Positions 9,001 to 21,500 of a stretch of DNA of 38,649 nucleotides are shown one piece after another (position 1 is the stretch's first letter; each line of letters starts with the position of its first letter). The stretch lies in IMG/VR virus record IMGVR_UViG_3300021364_000062, positions 1 to 38,649 of that record; one strand, 5' to 3'. The notes beneath the pieces were generated by a model. It had not been told where the DNA came from and did not search any database. It saw only the letters and a list, made by a program, of their open reading frames with translations. The position numbers were made by a program, and so were the translations under genes. The DNA is from a virus.

Positions 9001-12000
9001 TAATCTCATATTCTTAGTGACTAAACCATAATACTGAGTTTCTGAAGTTAGTTCTAATGATCTAGTGTCTACATTTAAAACTGAGGAAGATTCTGAATAG
9101 TCATCTTCAAAAGGTTGTAAGGTATATGGATTTAATTTAAATATATCTGGTTCTGGATCTGATGCGGGAAGTAGTGTTGGAATAACTTCTCCAGTAGTAA
9201 AATCTAATGGTCTATCGACTGGAAGTATAGTTGCTGGAACTCCAGAACCATCAAAAGGACCTGTTCTATGATTTGGTTTACATACTCTAAAAATTATTTT
9301 TTCAGATATATCAGTTACAGAATCACTTTCTACAGTTTCTCCAATCTGGAATTTTCCAGAAATCATTTCAATTTCAAGTAGTTTTGGAATAATGTAACTA
9401 CTAACATCAATACCCTCAAAGAAAGGATAGAATCTAGTTCTTGGCCTCAAGCCTACACTATCAAACTCAATATTTCTACTTCTTAAGAATCTGACTTCTT
9501 CAGTAAAGTTTGAAATTGATTCTGATGTAGTATCTGTAGTGATAATTTCTTCTGGAATTATTATAGTAGTAGTTTCAGAAGTAGATTCTGTAGTGGTAGT
9601 GGTTTCAACATCAGTTTCAAAAACTGTTGGTGGTTGTCCGGGTATGAAATTTATAACTGCCCTTCTTTGCCCATTGTTAGTATCAATAGCAGTTAAAAAT
9701 TGATTTGCAGCATCTGGGGGGAGAAGTTGGGTAATTAAATTTCTGTCTGTTTGTGTGACATTAGACTTCCATACATTTAAATGAAGTACATCGCTACCTA
9801 TAACAGTTTTACTTTCACCAGTTCCACTAGTTCTAATGTTAGATGAATTTTTATTGGGATCAATTGAAATTTGATATCCGCCAAATCTTGATACTCCGTT
9901 TAGAATATTTTTTGCATTTTGAATCCAATCAAATCCTCCAGTTCCAGTCATTGGAGTCGGAGCAGGTATGAATACATCCCTATCAATAGTTACGTTATTT
10001 ACAACTGTAAAGTTCTCATCCTCCCTCTCAACTCTATTAACAACTTCATTGAAAGAAGTTGTTTCTCTCGCAACTTCATCAATCCAAGTATCAATGGGCG
10101 GTCTAAGTGTTATAGAACCTTCCCAATATCTAACTAAAAATGGAGTAACGCTTTCAGTTTTTGATGCATAAGGTTGCTCAAAATATAAAACAGAATTATA
10201 ATTTAGTGTAATTAAATCTCCAGTTTTTCTAACATTCACAGAACCCAAATCAGAAACATAACTTAAATCTGAATTTGGTTGGAAATTTGAAGTTACTCCA
10301 TCAATAGCCTCAGATCCTAATTGGAGATCTAATGAAGTGGTATAATGTCTGGGTCTTAATGTATTTGTAGAAGTATCGATGCAAGATCTAAAATTTGGAT
10401 TTTGCAATTGATGGTAATCATGAGAACTAAAATTATCTACAAAAAATCCACACTTAAATCTATCCAATCCAGTTTCTGCATCCTTAATAGTAAAATTCTC
10501 TGTTTTACTTTCTAGCATTGAAAGGGTAGTAAATTTTTCAACTCTTTCAATTCTATTCTCCAATAAAGCAATATCTTCCATTCTGTACCTTTTATGTACA
10601 GACATATCAACATTTACATTTTTAGTATTGAAAACATATGGTGGTATGTATACTGTAGCTATATCTAAAGAATTTGCCAGTCTTTCTGATTGAGTTGGAT
10701 TACTTGAAGGATTACCTTGTAAAACTTCGAAAGTTCCATCAGAGTTTAAATAAACAGTATCTATTCTTCCAACATAATAATTGTAGTTTAATAATACATT
10801 TTCTCCCGAAGCAAGAATGTATTGTGAATACTGGCCATCAGAATCAAAAGTTCTAGAATCAAATTCAAATGGAGATTTATTTGATGTAGTATATGGAGCA
10901 ACTCTTGGTCTTATATCTACATAATCAGTTAATCTTACTTTATTATAGAAAGGAACATCATATTTGAAATTTTCTTGATCATAACTATTTGCAGTGATAA
11001 ATTCTCCAGTATCTGAGGAATCTATAGTATAATTTTGAAAGATTATTTTCAATTGTCTGGTTGGAGGTTCTACTCCACCTATTCGTATAATCCTAGAATA
11101 ATCATAAAATGTATCTCTTTGACCATCATCCAAAATAAAGTTTTTTGTTATATTTTTTGATGATGATATTTTATTAGTTATTGTTGCTTGATTTTTAGAT
11201 TCATTCCCAACAATAACTTCTGAAGAAGAGAAAGGATTTGTATTAAGATACACATACTCCAATTTATCAGAATCAACTCTACCAACAACCAATGCTACAG
11301 ACCCACTAGTTCTTCCAGTAATTTGTTCCCCGATTATAAAGTCCTGGTTGCCATTTAAAGTTCCGCTAATCTGAATTATGGGGGCACTTGCAGATGATGT
11401 TCCATTTGATTCAAATACTGCAAGAACTCTAACAACATCTGGAACATTTAAACTAATTTCACTATCTTGAACTCTAGTTCCATAGATTTGACTATATGAC
11501 AACCCATCATTAAGTGTTGTAGTACCAATTCCAGAGGATGTCAATGAAGAATTTGACACTGTCAATTTAGAAACTTTATTTAATTTTTTCTTCTTTGAGC
11601 TTGGTTTTAAATTTTTTACTGTTGCAATTAATTCTGCATTATTTCCAGATTGTTTTGAAAGACCTCTAAAGGTGACAGTTTTTCCATCATTACTCAATTC
11701 AAATTTATCTTGTCTCATTATCTCAGTAGTTCCATCTTCATATGAAATCAAATATCTATCTTCATCGAAAGATTCAAAATAAACATCAATCTCTAAGACG
11801 TTTATTGTTGCAGAAATGCTAGAATTCTGAAATGATGATATATTAAAAGTTCTTCTTTGAAGAATTTCTGTTTCTTGTAAATTTATACTAGAAACATTGT
11901 CATGGTTGAGTCTAGTTAAAAATGATTTTTCTTTAGATTCCAAATTTGGAGAAATTTTGATAATATTTGTAACTTCGAAAGATCCAGAAGAAAGACTTCC

Positions 12001-13926
12001 GTTGCAAATTTCGCTCACACTAGTAATTCCGGCAATAGTAAAACTAGTTCCAGATACACCTACAGAAGTTACTTTATTGTATATTGGGTCTCCAGTAAAA
12101 TCTGTACTTGCATAAGAAACAATATCTCCAACTTTAACTAAATTTGTAAATTTTGTTTCCAAACCTGCAGAAACAACCCCATTATCTATTTTAAAGGTAG
12201 TTCCTGGTTTTGCAATATAAGATTTTTTTGTAAGTACTAAATCAGCGTTAAAAGTGGAGAGTCCTACAGAATTAGTTGCATATATTGATTTAATATCGGA
12301 AATGGAATAGTCTGTAACTGAATTTATTAGCCTCCCATCATCTAATTCATTAATAATGATTTGTTCATTTTCTAAAAAATTTCCAGTAGTTTCATATAAA
12401 GTTAATTCTACCTCAGATGATCCTATAGCATTTTTTAAATAACCACTTGCATTACTACTTTTACCCCGAATAAATGTTGGAAGTGATAGACCACCATCAA
12501 TAGAAGTGGTGAGACCGATAGTAGTATATGTTCTTATATCAAACAATCTCAATTGCAATCTACTTGTCTGATCTACATAATCGCTTTCAGGAACAAAATC
12601 ATAAACTCTAGCCACTCCAATTGTAGTTCCTGCAGCAACATTAGAATCTGAACCTTTACGTTCATTTTGAAGATAAACTACATTATCAGTTCCAAATCCT
12701 ATTGTTGGAGCTCCTGTTCCATTATTAAGAATTGCTAAAGTTCCTGAATTGTATGATAGATTTATTTGGGGGGAAGTTTCAGTGGTTCTTGTTTTTGGAA
12801 CATCAATCAGTGTTGGGGAAATAGTTTCTACATCATACCCACCAACATATGCTTTTCCTGGTCCAATTTGATAGACCATTGAATCTTCTGAAGGATTATT
12901 ACCCTGGACAGTTCTCTGACCTTCGAAATAAACTCCTTGATTTCTAACTCTATCATTTAGACTATCTCTTACAAAAAGAGAAAATGGTTTTACAAAATAA
13001 TTTCCAGATTCATCGAAGGTTCTTCTAGCTAACTCATCTCTTATTAAATTGTATTGTGTATTCTCATTAAAAAATTGGGGGGCACCATTTTTAACTCTTA
13101 AAATTTCAACAAAGGAGTCTGTGTCTAAATCATCAATATTTTTTTTAGATAGAATTAATTCCAATTTAAATCTATCTGCACCTGGAGCGGCATAGTTTGT
13201 AAATCCTTGAGCATTATCAAACAGACTTGAATCTTCATCTGAGTTAACTAAAGTCTCTACAACATCAAATCCAACTTTATATGAAGGATTGGATCCATAT
13301 TGATCTAAAAGTATTCTTTGGGATTTTACATTTGCAAATATTCCCCCTACAAAATATACACCATCAGCTACAGATACAGCACTCCCTTCAAAAATAGCAT
13401 TTTCAAATAAAGTATTGCAAAAACCTTCTCCAGATTGAATAGTAAAATTGCCATAAGAAACTGGAGTTTCTAATATTAATGTTTCATTATCTCTAAAAAC
13501 TTTTACATCAAAATTTTCTCCTCCACTTTGCAGATATTTTACATATAAAGTATAATTTCCTTTCTCAGAATCTGTATTGTTTAATAGATATACTATTTCT
13601 GCAGTTACTCCACTTGAAGATCCTCTAATTTTTGCTCCTAGAAGTTCATTAAAATATAGTGAAATTGAATTTCCATTATACTCAGGTTCAATTTGAACTG
13701 CATAAAGTGGATTTTCGTATTTTAATTGCCCAGGAATTACTACTGACCCTTCTTTAAAAATATGTTTTCCAAATTGCTCAGTTTGGTACTGAGCCATAGA
13801 TTGTAGAGTATTTAATTCTCTTGCCTGAACTGGATACCCAGGTTTGAATAATACTTTATAATAATCTTTTTCTGGATCAAAATCATCAAAATATGGTGAG
13901 ACGTTTAGATTAGTTTCCTGTGACAT
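6082..13926 (-). CDS. Giant DUF4815-type virion structural protein
   Basis: 2614 aa. The N terminus carries the hallmark of the cyanophage DUF4815 structural family: VSPYFDDFDPEKDYYKVLFKPGYPVQARELN (cited here in parts: SPYFDDFDPEKDYY then FKPGYPVQARELN), with FGKHIFKEGSVVIPG near 52. Further landmarks: FFVDNFSSHDYHQLQNPNF near 1160; a Thr-rich linker near 1440-1470; GLRPRTRFYPFFEGIDVSSY near 1490; an Asn/Thr-rich linker near 1755; DPLAQSFYVSDNSGIFLTDV near 1785; GVGYT and GGLNY repeats near 2025-2075; RGVDGTSIRSYASG near 2250. It occupies the position of T4 genes 9-12, so a peripheral baseplate or fibre role is likely. It probably extends from the baseplate. The exact counterpart in T4 is unclear. 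It starts 6 bp after the gp8 stop. Confidence 0.88.
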   Translation of the reverse strand: MSQETNLNVSPYFDDFDPEKDYYKVLFKPGYPVQARELNTLQSMAQYQTEQFGKHIFKEGSVVIPGQLKYENPLYAVQIEPEYNGNSISLYFNELLGAKIRGSSSGVTAEIVYLLNNTDSEKGNYTLYVKYLQSGGENFDVKVFRDNETLILETPVSYGNFTIQSGEGFCNTLFENAIFEGSAVSVADGVYFVGGIFANVKSQRILLDQYGSNPSYKVGFDVVETLVNSDEDSSLFDNAQGFTNYAAPGADRFKLELILSKKNIDDLDTDSFVEILRVKNGAPQFFNENTQYNLIRDELARRTFDESGNYFVKPFSLFVRDSLNDRVRNQGVYFEGQRTVQGNNPSEDSMVYQIGPGKAYVGGYDVETISPTLIDVPKTRTTETSPQINLSYNSGTLAILNNGTGAPTIGFGTDNVVYLQNERKGSDSNVAAGTTIGVARVYDFVPESDYVDQTSRLQLRLFDIRTYTTIGLTTSIDGGLSLPTFIRGKSSNASGYLKNAIGSSEVELTLYETTGNFLENEQIIINELDDGRLINSVTDYSISDIKSIYATNSVGLSTFNADLVLTKKSYIAKPGTTFKIDNGVVSAGLETKFTNLVKVGDIVSYASTDFTGDPIYNKVTSVGVSGTSFTIAGITSVSEICNGSLSSGSFEVTNIIKISPNLESKEKSFLTRLNHDNVSSINLQETEILQRRTFNISSFQNSSISATINVLEIDVYFESFDEDRYLISYEDGTTEIMRQDKFELSNDGKTVTFRGLSKQSGNNAELIATVKNLKPSSKKKKLNKVSKLTVSNSSLTSSGIGTTTLNDGLSYSQIYGTRVQDSEISLNVPDVVRVLAVFESNGTSSASAPIIQISGTLNGNQDFIIGEQITGRTSGSVALVVGRVDSDKLEYVYLNTNPFSSSEVIVGNESKNQATITNKISSSKNITKNFILDDGQRDTFYDYSRIIRIGGVEPPTRQLKIIFQNYTIDSSDTGEFITANSYDQENFKYDVPFYNKVRLTDYVDIRPRVAPYTTSNKSPFEFDSRTFDSDGQYSQYILASGENVLLNYNYYVGRIDTVYLNSDGTFEVLQGNPSSNPTQSERLANSLDIATVYIPPYVFNTKNVNVDMSVHKRYRMEDIALLENRIERVEKFTTLSMLESKTENFTIKDAETGLDRFKCGFFVDNFSSHDYHQLQNPNFRSCIDTSTNTLRPRHYTTSLDLQLGSEAIDGVTSNFQPNSDLSYVSDLGSVNVRKTGDLITLNYNSVLYFEQPYASKTESVTPFLVRYWEGSITLRPPIDTWIDEVARETTSFNEVVNRVEREDENFTVVNNVTIDRDVFIPAPTPMTGTGGFDWIQNAKNILNGVSRFGGYQISIDPNKNSSNIRTSGTGESKTVIGSDVLHLNVWKSNVTQTDRNLITQLLPPDAANQFLTAIDTNNGQRRAVINFIPGQPPTVFETDVETTTTTESTSETTTIIIPEEIITTDTTSESISNFTEEVRFLRSRNIEFDSVGLRPRTRFYPFFEGIDVSSYIIPKLLEIEMISGKFQIGETVESDSVTDISEKIIFRVCKPNHRTGPFDGSGVPATILPVDRPLDFTTGEVIPTLLPASDPEPDIFKLNPYTLQPFEDDYSESSSVLNVDTRSLELTSETQYYGLVTKNMRLVGKTSGAIATVKEVRLISDNSGRLIGSLFIPNPNEPSNPRWINGENTFTLIDTPNLDNLDQIFDEFIANSRINESSAQAEFTSSGVRNVTQTNILTTRNVTILSSFNRNTNNITNTTTNTTTTTQTLTGGTGGQQFSVWENHDPLAQSFYVSDNSGIFLTDVEVFFETKDEEIPVTLQIRPMIAGVPSNEVVPFSEVTLNPDQVNLSSDGSISTRFTFPSPVYLPGPKQLEVRSAPIGSQQSSQFSVVLLSGSPQYRVYVSELGQNDILTGIRLSKQPTLGSLFKSQNGSTWSPAQLEDLKYRLYRADFVNNGVVKFFNPKLSMGNNKVTVTGDNQLLPLSKKVIVGLGSTGYDSAGLIPGASLSQGSATGKLVGLGGSAVTAFVTNSGVGYTDGTFPNVELVTQTGSGSGVVATIGVVNSGITTVTITDGGLNYQNGDILSIPEQNFGLNVGFGGKIGISSIGAINNSLIIDNVQGTFVSGASTIFYINSSGTQISTGATISSVRNDTYYDGLHMKISHLNHCMHSRENYVKISKMRPLNSEVSSTITQSIAISDTTFNLTSSSGFELFEGLPVNGSNYGYALIGEEVVEYTVSGNALNIAQRGVDGTSIRSYASGVKISKYEFNGISLRRINKIHNFAEVDNIEDHAITLNSYFIKIDTSDTDFDGKTIGKDRSNDLYFSETIRTGNPGTEISNNIQYEVITPKIANIIPSKTRLNSKIRSFSGSSISGNEISFRDKGFENVSLNTQNYLDSPRLVCSDVNEQRFITDSPGNRSFSIEFNMESNDSRVSPVIDTAIASIELTSNLVNSPTGGVNENANYANDDSVRSLNDDNHSCIYISKPVRLKIPANSIKVLLKASHTIENDIRVLYQLFRDDSPEDSLNYELFPGYSNYRIDGDGIKRVIDKSQNDGSSDSKIRFNQDPTFRDYEYSVDDLPEFNAFAIKIVMSSENQAFVPKVKDLRAIATVKPKV

Positions 13927-13932
13927 ATTTTT

Positions 13933-15513
13933 TTAGAATTGCAAAATAACTTTAATGTCTTCTTTTTGATTGGAAGATCTTGTAATAGAGGGTCTATTAT
14001 CAACATAAATTATATTTCCAGAATATTTTTCTACTTCTGGGTTTGACACTCCATTTGTAAAGGATTGCCCCAATTGATAAGTATTATTATTTATTTGGGT
14101 GGTAACACCAGTAAATGAATCATCAATTTTCAATTCAACTCCACTTCCTATTATGGATAGAGATCCTCCATTACCAATAGTAGATGTAAATCTATTTAAT
14201 TCAAATCCATACTCTGGTGATGTATTTTTAGTTCCATCAGTATTAAATCCGGAAAGTCTTCTGTCTTGCCAATACTTCAATACACCAGTGTTTTTATCAT
14301 ATGATATTACTCTACCGACTGCTGTTGTTCCCGTAGAAACTGTCTGAGTGACATAAGTGTCGGCGGGAAATGTTACAGTTCTATAAAAATCTTCACTTTC
14401 ACTATCTGGAGATTTTAATTTAAGTGCATATGAAGCACTTGCAGTTGTATCACTCAATAGAGCATCTGATTGATATTGTGTTGGATTTTCTACAATACCA
14501 AATCTTGATATTTGGTTTCCGGTTATAAAATCAGGATTTTCTATAGTATTTTCAATTCTAGTATACATTAATACTGAAGAAGCTCCCAACTCACGGTAAA
14601 TGTCGTATCCGTGTCCACCTTTGGGTGGAATAATAACATCAAACTCTGGGGCAGTCCCTCCAGATCCAATTGTTATGCCTGCAGATTGGTAATCTACGGT
14701 TCCAAAAGTATATCCAGAACCACCTTCAGATATAGTTATAGAGCTAACAGTTTTTTGATTTCCAATTACAACAGTAGCTTTTGCTCCAGTCCCATCACCC
14801 TTTATGGGAACATTAGTATATACTGCATTTGCAGAACCGACATTTACACCCCTATTGATGACTTTTACAACTTTTAACTGACCACTTGCTTCTGCGTGAT
14901 TTCTTACAGATTGTGTTTCTATATTTGTACTCCAATTTTTTGGAGTAGTGATGAAATTTATAGAGTCAAACTTAATAATTTCGGAAGGTTTTATAGTATA
15001 CAAATATTTCCATAAGTACCCATCACCACTGTTTCCGGCAGATCTTGGTTCCAGATCAATAAAAGTTGGTTGATCTAATGAAATATTTCCAGTAAAGTTA
15101 TTTTCTGGAGATGCTCCATTATCTAAACAAATATAAACTCTCAAGTCTTCATTGACAACATAATAATTTGATGAGTATAAACTAGTTGCACTACTCACTC
15201 CAGCAACTTTTGAGGAACTTATATCATGACGATACATATCATATATTTGTCCAGTCTCCCACTCAATCTTCCTAACAACTAGCCTAACATTTTCTGAAGT
15301 GATCTTTGAAAGACCAATCATAGTATCCCAATAATCATTTTCTTGACTAAAATTATCTTTGGGAGCTGGAGGAGAAACATCCCAATCAGATTTATATTCT
15401 GTTGCATTTGATAGTCCAATGAATGCATAATATGAATTATCAGAAGCAGTTACTTCAGAAACAAAATTTTTAGCATTTAATATTCTTAACTGATCTGTTA
15501 TAATGGCCGACAT
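13933..15513 (-). CDS. gp8: Baseplate wedge protein gp8-like
   Basis: 526 aa versus 334 in T4. The N terminus (MSAIITDQLRILNAKNFV, then SYYAFIGLSNATEY) and WDVSPPAPKDNF, then NDYWDTMIGLSKITSENV, match what is annotated as gp8 in cyanomyoviruses. GDGYLWKYLYTIKPSEIIKF near 165 is another signature. Residues 225-290 contain a GSGYT-type repeat insertion (ITISEGGSGYTFG). Gp8 is a baseplate wedge component binding gp7, gp10 and gp6. The synteny gp6 - giant - gp8 supports the call. It has its own late promoter(s) at 15528-15539, only 15-26 bp upstream. Confidence 0.82.
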   Translation of the reverse strand: MSAIITDQLRILNAKNFVSEVTASDNSYYAFIGLSNATEYKSDWDVSPPAPKDNFSQENDYWDTMIGLSKITSENVRLVVRKIEWETGQIYDMYRHDISSSKVAGVSSATSLYSSNYYVVNEDLRVYICLDNGASPENNFTGNISLDQPTFIDLEPRSAGNSGDGYLWKYLYTIKPSEIIKFDSINFITTPKNWSTNIETQSVRNHAEASGQLKVVKVINRGVNVGSANAVYTNVPIKGDGTGAKATVVIGNQKTVSSITISEGGSGYTFGTVDYQSAGITIGSGGTAPEFDVIIPPKGGHGYDIYRELGASSVLMYTRIENTIENPDFITGNQISRFGIVENPTQYQSDALLSDTTASASYALKLKSPDSESEDFYRTVTFPADTYVTQTVSTGTTAVGRVISYDKNTGVLKYWQDRRLSGFNTDGTKNTSPEYGFELNRFTSTIGNGGSLSIIGSGVELKIDDSFTGVTTQINNNTYQLGQSFTNGVSNPEVEKYSGNIIYVDNRPSITRSSNQKEDIKVILQF

Positions 15514-15527
15514 TTTCTAAAAGTTTT

Positions 15528-15539
15528 TATTTATTTATG
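15528..15539 (-). promoter_or_regulatory. Overlapping late promoters upstream of gp8
   Basis: The minus strand reads CATAAATAAATA, giving CATAAATA (15532-15539) and AATAAATA (15528-15535), both fitting NATAAATA. It sits 15 bp before the gp8 start and overlaps the last codons region of the giant upstream gene (stop at 15535-15537). Confidence 0.65.
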
Positions 15540-18500
15540 CTCTATAAAGATAGTTCTTCAGGGGTTGGTATCTTTGAACAATTGGAGATGTTGTAATACC
15601 AACAATTCCATTTTTATATACAGAAAACTCTGTGGGATTTTTTCTAATAAGTCCACTAATTCTTCCCCAACTATATTCTCCATAAAAATATGTTTGCCCA
15701 AGACTCACTAATCCATTATAATCTTCAACACTCACAACAACTCTTGCAACAGAAGTTGTTCCAACTCCAGAAACTGTTGTTTGTGCTATAGAAACACTTG
15801 CAACTTGATATACATTATCTATGAATGTTGATCCCACACCAATTATTGATCCAGTATCATCCAGGGAATTCAATCCATATCCAACGTTAGAATTTCTGAC
15901 TGCAAAATAATAACCAGTCTGTATACCGCTTATGCTAGTTGATGCTGTTCCAGTAATATCACTATCTCTAATATAGGAGTATTCTGGAATGAACAGTTCA
16001 AATTGAATTCCAGTTGAAGCAACACCGACAGATACTGTTGTAATTCCTGTAATAATTCCAAAATCACCTTCATAGACAATATCTTCAATTTGTTCAAATT
16101 TGGAGTTTGGTGGATCTATAAGAACCGAAGGTGGATTTGTATATCCAGATCCGCCATCTGAAACATCAATGGAAACTACATTTTCGCCAGAAATTGTTGC
16201 AGTTGCTATAGCAGTTGATCCAGATGAAATTGGAGATGAAATATAAACATTTGGTGTTGTTGAATATCCCAATCCATTATCTAAAATTTCAATAGAACTT
16301 ATTGTTCCTGCAATAGAAACTGTAGCAGTTGCTGCACAAGATATTAAAGAATCTTGAGATAATATTTTAATTGTTTTTGTTCCATCATCAACAACATCCC
16401 CAATTTCATCATAATTATCAAAAATTGTTTTTATATTATCTACAAAAATTTCAGTATCTGTAGTAGAGACATCTTTAATTAAGTATGAAGTTGGATTGAT
16501 AACTGGTTCATAAGACTCTCTTGCCTTTGATATAATGAAATTATTTGTAGATTGTCCAAATCCAACTGCAGACAAGAATATATCATTTCTTTGCTTACAC
16601 CATATAACATTCCTTTCTAAAGATTCACTATCAGATAATCCCCTTCCAGAATAAGTGTTAGTTTTAACAGTATCTGAAGTGATAATTTCATTTACAATTC
16701 TCCTATTTTCTTTAAGATTAATATCATCAGAATCTAGTCTAAGAGTATCGCCAACTTTCACAGTTTCAAAAATATCAACAAACTTTGTATCTACATCATC
16801 AGTTCCAGCATAGAAAAGAATTTTTGATTTTGCAACTCTTGATATATTTGAGTTTGGAATATCGAGTGATTGTGGTGCTTGTAAGAACCTAATTGTACTC
16901 CCTCCGTCAAATACATAAGATTCCCCAGGAACTTGAAGAACATCATTGATGAATATTAACAATGTATTTTGAAGGATAATGTTTGATCCAGGTTTCTTTT
17001 CAATTGAAGTTTGTCTGCCATCTATTCTTAATGGAAAAACTGTTCTAACACCATCAATAAGATCATCAATTGGATCTAAAACTTGAATTTTTCCTAAATG
17101 CCAAGCAGAGAATTGATCATCATAAACAGAATCAATAGTTAATTGAAACTCATCATATGATAATGAAGTGTTAGTTGGGATTCCAGTAGTTCCTCCAATA
17201 GCAACTGTTAAAATGTCATATTTATTGTATGCATATCCATAATTTTTAATTTCATAATTGAGTACACTACTATCTTGACTTACTATTAAATCCACAGTAG
17301 CCTCTGTCCCAATTCCAGGTTGAGGAGTATCTGAACTATAAATTAATGGAATATTTGAATATGATAAAGGCTCATCAAATATAACATCTGGTGGATTTGT
17401 GCTGGTATATCCAGATCCTGGATTAGTAATAGCAACACTTACAATATTTCCATTACTAATTGCCGCAGTCCCAATGAATTCAATGTTTGGTATTCCTAAA
17501 CTTGTTGTAGCAACACCTACATTAACTATAGTCTGAATTCCAGATCTATATCCAGATCCACTATTTCCTATACTAATAGAAGAAATTGTGCCCGCAATTG
17601 ACACTACTGCAGTTCCACCAGCAGATACTAATGGTTGATATCCAAACCCTTGCGTAGACCCTACAGAGACTATAATTCCACCTCTTGGTATACTTGAGTT
17701 GTTGATATCATAAGATGCCCCTACAGAAGATCCTGAGAAAGTTATAGAAGTGATTCCAGAAGATTCTTCTAGATCATAATCCCCTTCTATTGAAATTGTA
17801 CTTAATCTTGCAGGTAACTGCATTACATTCCTAACAAGAGTTATTGCATTGTCTGTAGAGAATCCGCTAACATTTTGATAATCTGATTTTAATGTTATTG
17901 TATTTTTTACTCCATTAAACTGATCAGAAATAGAATCAAAGATATAATTAGATTCATATGGTTGGATATTAGTACCTTCAATACCAGACCTCATAAAAGC
18001 TCTTCCACTAAATGTAGATCTGATTTTTAGACCATCAAAATCAGTTTCTTCAGGATCTAATGGATTTTCTATAGGAACTTGTCCTTTTGGCGGACTTGCA
18101 AAATAAATTGTGTTATTTGTGATGTTGTAATTTGCTTCAATTTTGGTGACAAGAGACCCTGTTAAATGACTTGTAGATATTGTTCCTAGTTTTGCTCTAT
18201 CCACCAAAATTGAATTTGTCGATCCATATCCAACAGCCACAACTTTCACAATTTCATCCTCAACTTTCAAAAATTCTCCGCCAGATATTTGGAGTAGATC
18301 ATCAACTAAAATTACTGTACTTAAACCTACAAAATCTGAAGACAGTTGAGTTGTTTTTGCAGTAGAAACTATTGGAGATTGAATTACATTATCTATAGAT
18401 ATTAAGCATTTTGTATTTTGTTTTTGTGATTCAAACTTATGAGTTGTTCCTACTCCCACAGAAGTCAAATCCAAATATGTTGGAATTACTTTTAATGCTT

Positions 18501-21500
18501 CTGTAGCAGATGCAGAAACTCTTACTCTAGAATTATCAATCTTTACAATATAGAGTGTAGATGGTAATTTATCTGTAGATCCAATTCCAGGTATTGTTGT
18601 AGTTCCAATTCCTATCGGAGATCCTAAATTTCCTCCCCCATTATAGATTATCTCTTCTCCCGTTGTGAAAAAGTGGTCTGGAATGATAATAATATCATTA
18701 TTAATATCCACTATAGATGAATCACTTCCATCAAAATCTCTTTCAAATATTTTTAAACCTCTATGTGTCAACTCAAAGAAATCTTTTTCGGTATTGCTAT
18801 CGAATTGATCGGAAATATCATCAATATCAATAACAATATTACCTATAGATTGAATATAATCTTGTATTAATTTGGAATTAAAGATAATTTTATTTGATCT
18901 TGTTCCATCAAAAATTAAATTTTCAGTTGCCAAATCAAAGTTAGTTATACAATCCAAATCAATAACTGAATCAATATTGCTTACGATTGTGACGTTTCCA
19001 CTGTTTTGATCTGTAGATATTCCAACTCTACTGTCCGATGTGACTCCAACCAATGAAAACTTTTTAAATCCAGCAGTATGATTTAAGATAGATACTGAAT
19101 CTTCCCAAACATTAAGAGGAATTTCTGACTTCAGTGCATATGAAAAATATTGATAATAGTCACTGTCGTGAATTCTTTGAAAATCATTGTTCAAAAATCC
19201 CTTTTCATTATTCCATCTATTATCAACAGTAGATCCGGAATCAATAACATAGAATCCCTCAGAAGAATTTACACTTATAATATTTGCTTTTGTATTACTT
19301 GTTTTACCTACAAGTTGTTTTCCCGAAACAAACTCATCTCTAGATGATACTACTAAATTCTTTGTTTGAGCATTCCAACTCTCTACTTTTCCAGAAATTT
19401 CATCAGAAACTATTTCTTCACCTCTTAGAAAATTTTTATCTTCAAATTTAACATTGAATGTTGGGAAGTATTTTTCTGGAATAATTCTAGCATTAGAAGT
19501 AACTCTATTGAAAGTTCCTAAAGTATCTGTTGGAGAAATTAATTCAGACATACTGTAAGAAACAGTGGCTCCTATTCCTCCGATATTAGGATCCACATTA
19601 TTAATAGTGAACAGAGTATAGTTATAATCTGAAGAATTGTAATTTTTCAATTCATCTGGACTTAAACTTATTGCTACATTTTCAATTAAAACCTTTTCAC
19701 CCACTTCAAATGGAAAATCACTAGCATCACTAAATGATGGGGCAAGAGTTACCGTAACATTTTTGGAACCTGTATCATATACAATTGAATCAATTTCAAT
19801 TCCATTTGAATTATTTACAGGTATAATTATTGGTTGAACATCAGAAATTCCCTCAGTGTTTTGAATAATATCAACCACATTATCTTGATACTTATATACT
19901 AAAATTGCATCACTTAGCAGTTCTCCAGTTATACCATCAATAACTATTAAATTTGTGTCTTCGGTGTATGCAAATCCTCTTTTAAGAACTTCGACACTTT
20001 CAATCTTAAATAAAGGATCAACTGCTAATGTATTTGGAATATTTACGGAAGGTCTAATAGTATTATCTGCTGAATAATCATAACCAATTGAGGATAATCT
20101 ATAAGTGGATATAATACCCACAGATGATGATTTTGAATATATATTTGCATTTATACCACTATTACTTTGAATTGATACCTTAGGGAGTGATTTGTATCCA
20201 TACCCACCAGTAGAAACCTTAATTTTTGAAATTTCACCAAGAACATCTTCGGAGTTTGTATTATATGAAAGAGTTGCTTGGGTTTCTGTATATGATGAAG
20301 ATTCTGGGAAATTATCTATTTGATATGTAAAAGTATTACTGGAAATTCCACTTAAAATCTTTGTACCAGAATATCTACTCTTTAAAACATTGATTTGATT
20401 GTTTCTGGGTTGATCTACATCTACAATAATTTCTCTTTTGACATTTGGATTATTTGTATCTGAAACAGGAACTAACTTATAATATATTTTTTTAGGGGAA
20501 TTATCATTTAAAGTTAATTCTAATCTTGCTGCAGAATTTACACCAACTTCATAAGTATTAAAAGTTCCATCTGAACCTTTTTTAGAAAATATAAATCTTT
20601 CATTGTTTCCAGTATAGATTCTATCAGAATAGTTCTCATCAAGATATAAATTTAAGTCAAAGGCTGGGAAAGGGGTATTTCCACTGACATAAGATAAACT
20701 TTCATCTGACAAGTCGAAAGAAATTGTTTCATATTCAGTATATTCAATTTCTGGATTTATTTTTGAAATTGTTCCAGATCCAGTAGAAGTAATATTTACT
20801 TCAGATCCAATTTCTAAATTGTATGTGCTAGTATAAAGTCTTATTTCATTTGAATTGATTGGATTGGCATAATAAATTTGATTATCTATTAATCCAGAAA
20901 TAGTAACAGTTTCTTCAAAAATAATTTTTTCTCCATATTTTATGTTGTGATTATTAATATAAATTGAATTATTTTCAACATCAACATTTAATGCTGTAAA
21001 TGATAGTGGATCTAAAACAACTCTTCTATTTGCATTGTTATATTTAACTACTATAGTTCTGGTTGTTTTTGGTCTTACTGTAATATCTACTTGATTTTGG
21101 ATAGAAAGTCCATGTGTTTGAGCAGTAGATACAGTCACAACATTTCTACTTGCCTCAGCAATTAGTACATCATCGTAAAGTGTCTTAAAGCTGTGATATG
21201 TATTAGTTCCAATTCCAGTAAAATATAGTAAGTTCGCTGATGTAGTTCCAACTCCAACAAAATTACCTTCGGAGTTCAATCCCACTTTAAAAGTGGATAT
21301 TCCAATCAAATCCTTAGATAATTTTGCTGCAAATATTTGAGATCCATCTCCAAGAGAAAATACATCCACACCATTTTTGGACACCTCTATAGAATTACCA
21401 CCATTTGTGTTATAAACTAATAAATCTCCAGTGGAAAGGTTGTGATTTGGCAAATATATTGCTTTAGTTGGAATTGTTAATGTGGTATTTCCAACTCCAG

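Noticed and set aside
9919-10171. Plus-strand frames inside the DUF4815 gene
   Set aside because: Shadows of a strongly recognised minus-strand gene; no start signals.
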